A program made the position numbers and the translations under genes. A stretch of 64,000 nucleotides of DNA, taken from NCBI GenBank assembly GCA_024233935.1, contig JACKOY010000014.1, forward strand, positions 1 to 64,000. Direction: 5' to 3'. The notes under the pieces are model-generated. The model worked only from the letters and a program-made list of their open reading frames with translations. It was not told where the DNA came from and did not search any database. How positions within the stretch are numbered: position 1 is the stretch's first letter; every line of letters starts with the position of its first letter. Of this stretch, positions 61,468 to 64,000 are shown in pieces. This stretch comes from Spirochaetales bacterium (GTDB lineage: Bacteria > Spirochaetota > Leptospiria > Leptospirales > Leptonemataceae).

Positions 61468-62898
61468 TTGGACGGAAAGGATTTCAAACGTACGCGCATC
61501 ATTGCCACCCTGGGACCCGCTTCCGCGTCCGAGGACGGCATTCGCAGCCTTATTCAGGCGGGGGCGGATTGCTTTCGGCTCAACTTCTCTCACAGCGACG
61601 GCCCGGGCCTCCAGCCCATGATCGATGCGATTCGCCGGGTCGAGTCGGAGCTCGGACGCTTTGTTCCCATACTGGCCGACATTCAGGGCCCGAAGCTGCG
61701 CATCGGGGATATGCCGGATGGCGTGCGTCTGACCGACGGCTCCGCATTTACCATCACCTCCCGTGACGTGCCGGGGAGCGCCGAGATCGTGCATTCTCCG
61801 TATGCCGAACTCGCAAAAGATATCTCCGTGGGCGATCGGGTCCTTCTGGCCGACGGCAACATCGAACTCGTGGCCGAGAAAGTTCAGGAGAGCGATGTTG
61901 TTTGCCGCGTTGTGCATGGCGGTCCCCTGACTTCCCGCAAGGGCATTAATCTACCGGATTCGCACGTGAGCGTATCCACACTCACCGAAAAAGATCGGCG
62001 CGATCTGGCCTACATCGCCAACGCTGACGTTGACCTTGTGGCGATTTCGTTTGTGCGTCGGGCAAGCGATGTGGAAGAAGCCCGCAGTGTGCTCGGTCAG
62101 AGCAAGGTTCAGGTCATGGCCAAGCTGGAGCGCCGCGAGTCGCTCGAAAACCTCAATGACATTCTGGAATCTTCGGATGGCGTCATGGTCGCCCGCGGAG
62201 ATCTGGGCGTGGAAATCGAGTTCGAGCGCGTGCCGTTTTTGCAGAAGCAAATCCTGGCGCGCGCGGCCGTGCGCGGGAAATGGGCGATAGTGGCTACTGA
62301 AATGCTGCGCTCCATGGTGACAGCCACGCGTCCGACGCGCGCCGAAGTAACCGACGTGGCCAACGCGGTGCTCGATGGCGCCGACGCGGTCATGCTTTCG
62401 GAAGAAACCGCCACAGGCCAGCATCCAGCGCTTGCAATCGAAGCCATGATGCGCATTCTGCGTCAGGCCGATCGCGCAGACCAACCCCACCGAACACATT
62501 TCGACGAGGACATCATGTCCTTTTCGGCCGGCGCCGCCGGCGCCGCCGTCAGCGCCGCCGAACGATTGGGCGCCCGCGCCATCATCGCCCTCGCCGGTTC
62601 AAGTCTGACGGCGCTTTTGCTTTCGAAGTGGCGACCGCGCATCCCGATCCTGGCCTTGAATCAAAGTCGTCCAACCCTGCGACGCCTCAGTGTGCTGCGG
62701 GGTGTCGTGCCCGTTCCCATTGAAGACTACGCCGGTATGGAGGAACAGATCTTCATCGCCGATGCGCTCTTGATTCGGGAAGGCTGGGCCTCTGTGGGCG
62801 ACACTGTCATCATCGTTGGTTCCATACCGCTCGGGGAGGCGCGCGAAACCAACGCAATTCGATTTCACAAAATTCGGCCGTACGAATCCCGGCATTGA
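61468..62898 (+). CDS. pyk: Pyruvate kinase
   Basis: 476 residues from a TTG (LDGKDFKRTRIIATLGPASAS), chosen because RTRIIATLGP is the usual start; a GTG at 61405 is an alternative. RLNFSHSD binds substrate, LADIQGPKLRIG the nucleotide, MVARGDLGVEIEFERVP the metal, and ATEMLRSMVTATRPTRAEV the phosphate. C-terminal regulatory domain present. Makes pyruvate and ATP in glycolysis. Confidence 0.96.
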   Translation: MDGKDFKRTRIIATLGPASASEDGIRSLIQAGADCFRLNFSHSDGPGLQPMIDAIRRVESELGRFVPILADIQGPKLRIGDMPDGVRLTDGSAFTITSRDVPGSAEIVHSPYAELAKDISVGDRVLLADGNIELVAEKVQESDVVCRVVHGGPLTSRKGINLPDSHVSVSTLTEKDRRDLAYIANADVDLVAISFVRRASDVEEARSVLGQSKVQVMAKLERRESLENLNDILESSDGVMVARGDLGVEIEFERVPFLQKQILARAAVRGKWAIVATEMLRSMVTATRPTRAEVTDVANAVLDGADAVMLSEETATGQHPALAIEAMMRILRQADRADQPHRTHFDEDIMSFSAGAAGAAVSAAERLGARAIIALAGSSLTALLLSKWRPRIPILALNQSRPTLRRLSVLRGVVPVPIEDYAGMEEQIFIADALLIREGWASVGDTVIIVGSIPLGEARETNAIRFHKIRPYESRH

Positions 62899-62936
62899 AT
62901 CTCGGGATGAGCGGGCCATCGCATAGGTAGAGCATC

Positions 62937-63632
62937 ATGGCGCTTTTTAACAGAGGAAGAGAGGCGCTCGTTTTAGGCGCGAGCGGATTGGTTGGTCGCC
63001 AGCTTACGGAATTTTTGCTGGAGGATCCGACCTTTTCCAGGGTGACCTTGCTCGTTCGCCGCAGCATGCCGATCGAAAGTCGAAAGTTGCGCCAGATCGA
63101 AGTGGACTTTGAGCATCTCGACGAGCATGCGAAGCGCTTCCGAAATCAACTGGTGTTCATATGCCTGGGCACGACGATGAAAAAGGCCGGTTCCAGGGAG
63201 GCCTTTGAAAAAGTGGACTACCAATATCCGCTTGAGGCAGCCGAACTGGCCGCCCGCGAAGGAGCCCGTCACGTGCTTGTGATTACGGCCCTGGGTTCGA
63301 ACCCGAAATCGATGATGTTTTACAACCGCACCAAGGGTCGGCTGGAGCAGAGTCTCTCGGAGTTGAATCTCCCGGCCCTCACCATTTTTCGTCCTTCGCT
63401 CCTTTCGGGTCCGCGCACGGAATCGCGCCCGGGGGAAGAAGTCGGCAATCTGGTCGGCGGCATGCTGGGCTTCGCGATGGCCGGTCCGCTCAAACGGTAT
63501 CGCCCCATCGAAGCCCGGACCGTGGCCCGGGCGATGGCGATTGCGGCAAAAGACGAGGCTGCTTCCGGAAAACGCGTGCTCGAATCCCATGAAATTCAGG
63601 CGCTGGCGAATAATCCGGCTACGAGCGAGTAG
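62937..63632 (+). CDS. NAD(P)-binding Rossmann protein (HTATIP2-like)
   Basis: 231 residues. The nucleotide-binding VLGASGLVGRQLTEFLL is followed by VFICLGTTMKKAGSREAFEKVD, HVLVITALGSNPKSMMFYNRTKG, and LTIFRPSLLSGPR. It belongs to the atypical SDR/NmrA-like group close to HTATIP2; most have no known reaction. Starts 38 nt after pyk and 2 nt before the next gene. Confidence 0.85.
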   Translation: MALFNRGREALVLGASGLVGRQLTEFLLEDPTFSRVTLLVRRSMPIESRKLRQIEVDFEHLDEHAKRFRNQLVFICLGTTMKKAGSREAFEKVDYQYPLEAAELAAREGARHVLVITALGSNPKSMMFYNRTKGRLEQSLSELNLPALTIFRPSLLSGPRTESRPGEEVGNLVGGMLGFAMAGPLKRYRPIEARTVARAMAIAAKDEAASGKRVLESHEIQALANNPATSE

Positions 63633-63634
63633 CC

Positions 63635-64000
63635 ATGCAGGATGACGTCTACTCGACGAGTCCGGGCGCCCTGAAGCCCGCCGCGGCACCCTCAGATTCG
63701 GATCGCTTCGCACCTCTGGAGCTGGGTCGCTGCTTCGATCTTGCCTGGCATCGAACTACCGAGCAGCTGTCCGTTGGCGTCTGGCTGACTTTGATGGGCG
63801 TACTGGCGCTTTGCCTGGCCGCGATTCCTCTGCTGGGCCCCGTGGCCCTGGCCGGTTTCAGCATTGCCGGTCTGCGTTTCGTGCAACGCCGCGCGCAGGT
63901 CTCCGATCTATTCGCCGGTTTCAGCCGCTTCCTGCCCGTGCTGGTCGCCGGCGTGTTTATGGGATTTTCGTATTTGGCCCTGTTGCTTGCAGGCTATGTT
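63635..64000 (+). CDS. Membrane protein, cut by the window edge
   Basis: Open for 122 codons to the window end, starting MQDDVYSTSPGALK. A polar N-terminal part of about 40 residues is followed by hydrophobic segments (SVGVWLTLMGVLALCLAAI, VALAGFSIAGLRFV, FLPVLVAGVFMGFSYLALLL). A multi-pass membrane protein is likely; the family cannot be judged from the first third. It begins 2 nt after the Rossmann protein gene. Confidence 0.7.
   Translation, partial: MQDDVYSTSPGALKPAAAPSDSDRFAPLELGRCFDLAWHRTTEQLSVGVWLTLMGVLALCLAAIPLLGPVALAGFSIAGLRFVQRRAQVSDLFAGFSRFLPVLVAGVFMGFSYLALLLAGYV

Overview
The window is a chromosomal stretch of a Gram-negative, double-membraned bacterium with fairly high G+C (about 60 % judged by eye). 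The best guess is a spirochaete of the order Leptospirales. Support comes from several small lipoproteins with relaxed lipoboxes, a FecR-domain lipoprotein resembling leptospiral LipL45, a 7TM-receptor/PP2C phosphatase, a small cysteine-rich exported protein, and frequent TTG and GTG starts. This is an inference from gene content; no rRNA or tRNA gene is present to settle it. I saw no insertion sequence, prophage, CRISPR array or tRNA gene.

Layout. 1-6.7 kb: tilS, an acyltransferase, CBS and HNH proteins, two exported unknowns and an SDR reductase. 6.9-11.9 kb: an unknown exported protein, an N-acetylglutamate synthase-like protein, a serine-hydrolase-like protein that has lost its catalytic motifs, and a type II NADH dehydrogenase with a lysine-rich tail; the last three genes overlap by 4 nt. 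12-21.9 kb: a lipoprotein, an acyltransferase-3 protein, typA, a PabB-PabC fusion, an RsbW-like kinase, a lipoate ligase-like protein, glyA and the infC-rpmI-rplT operon. 22.1-25.1 kb: a coiled-coil acidic protein, zapA, a lipoprotein on the minus strand, a candidate 6S RNA, and fau. 25.1-38.7 kb: one long plus-strand run with cheW-cheA-cheB-cheY, scpA-scpB, pheA-tyrA, cmk-rpsA, a TPR membrane protein, short-form hisG and a zinc-dependent phospholipase C-like protein. 38.8-42.7 kb: mostly envelope lipoproteins and small membrane proteins of unknown role. 42.8-50.1 kb: trpS, a FecR lipoprotein, a MoaC-MogA fusion, moaE, an ECF-like sigma factor, comEC and rsmA. 50.1-56.4 kb: a TonB-dependent receptor followed with an overlap by a 7TM/PP2C/TPR phosphatase, a small basic protein and the cysteine-rich protein. 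56.5-64 kb: ackA-pta, a three-gene ABC exporter, pyk, a Rossmann protein and the start of a membrane protein.

How the genes fit together. Most of the window is housekeeping: translation, folate and aromatic amino-acid metabolism, chromosome condensation, chemotaxis, molybdopterin and acetate metabolism. The points most worth a second look are the likely 6S RNA between zapA and fau, a CheA carrying a complete CheC-type phosphatase domain at its C-terminus, a MoaC domain lacking its catalytic lysines, the pseudo-hydrolase next to ndh, and the receptor/phosphatase pair. Very tight packing with ATGA, GTGA and TTGA stop/start overlaps is seen throughout.
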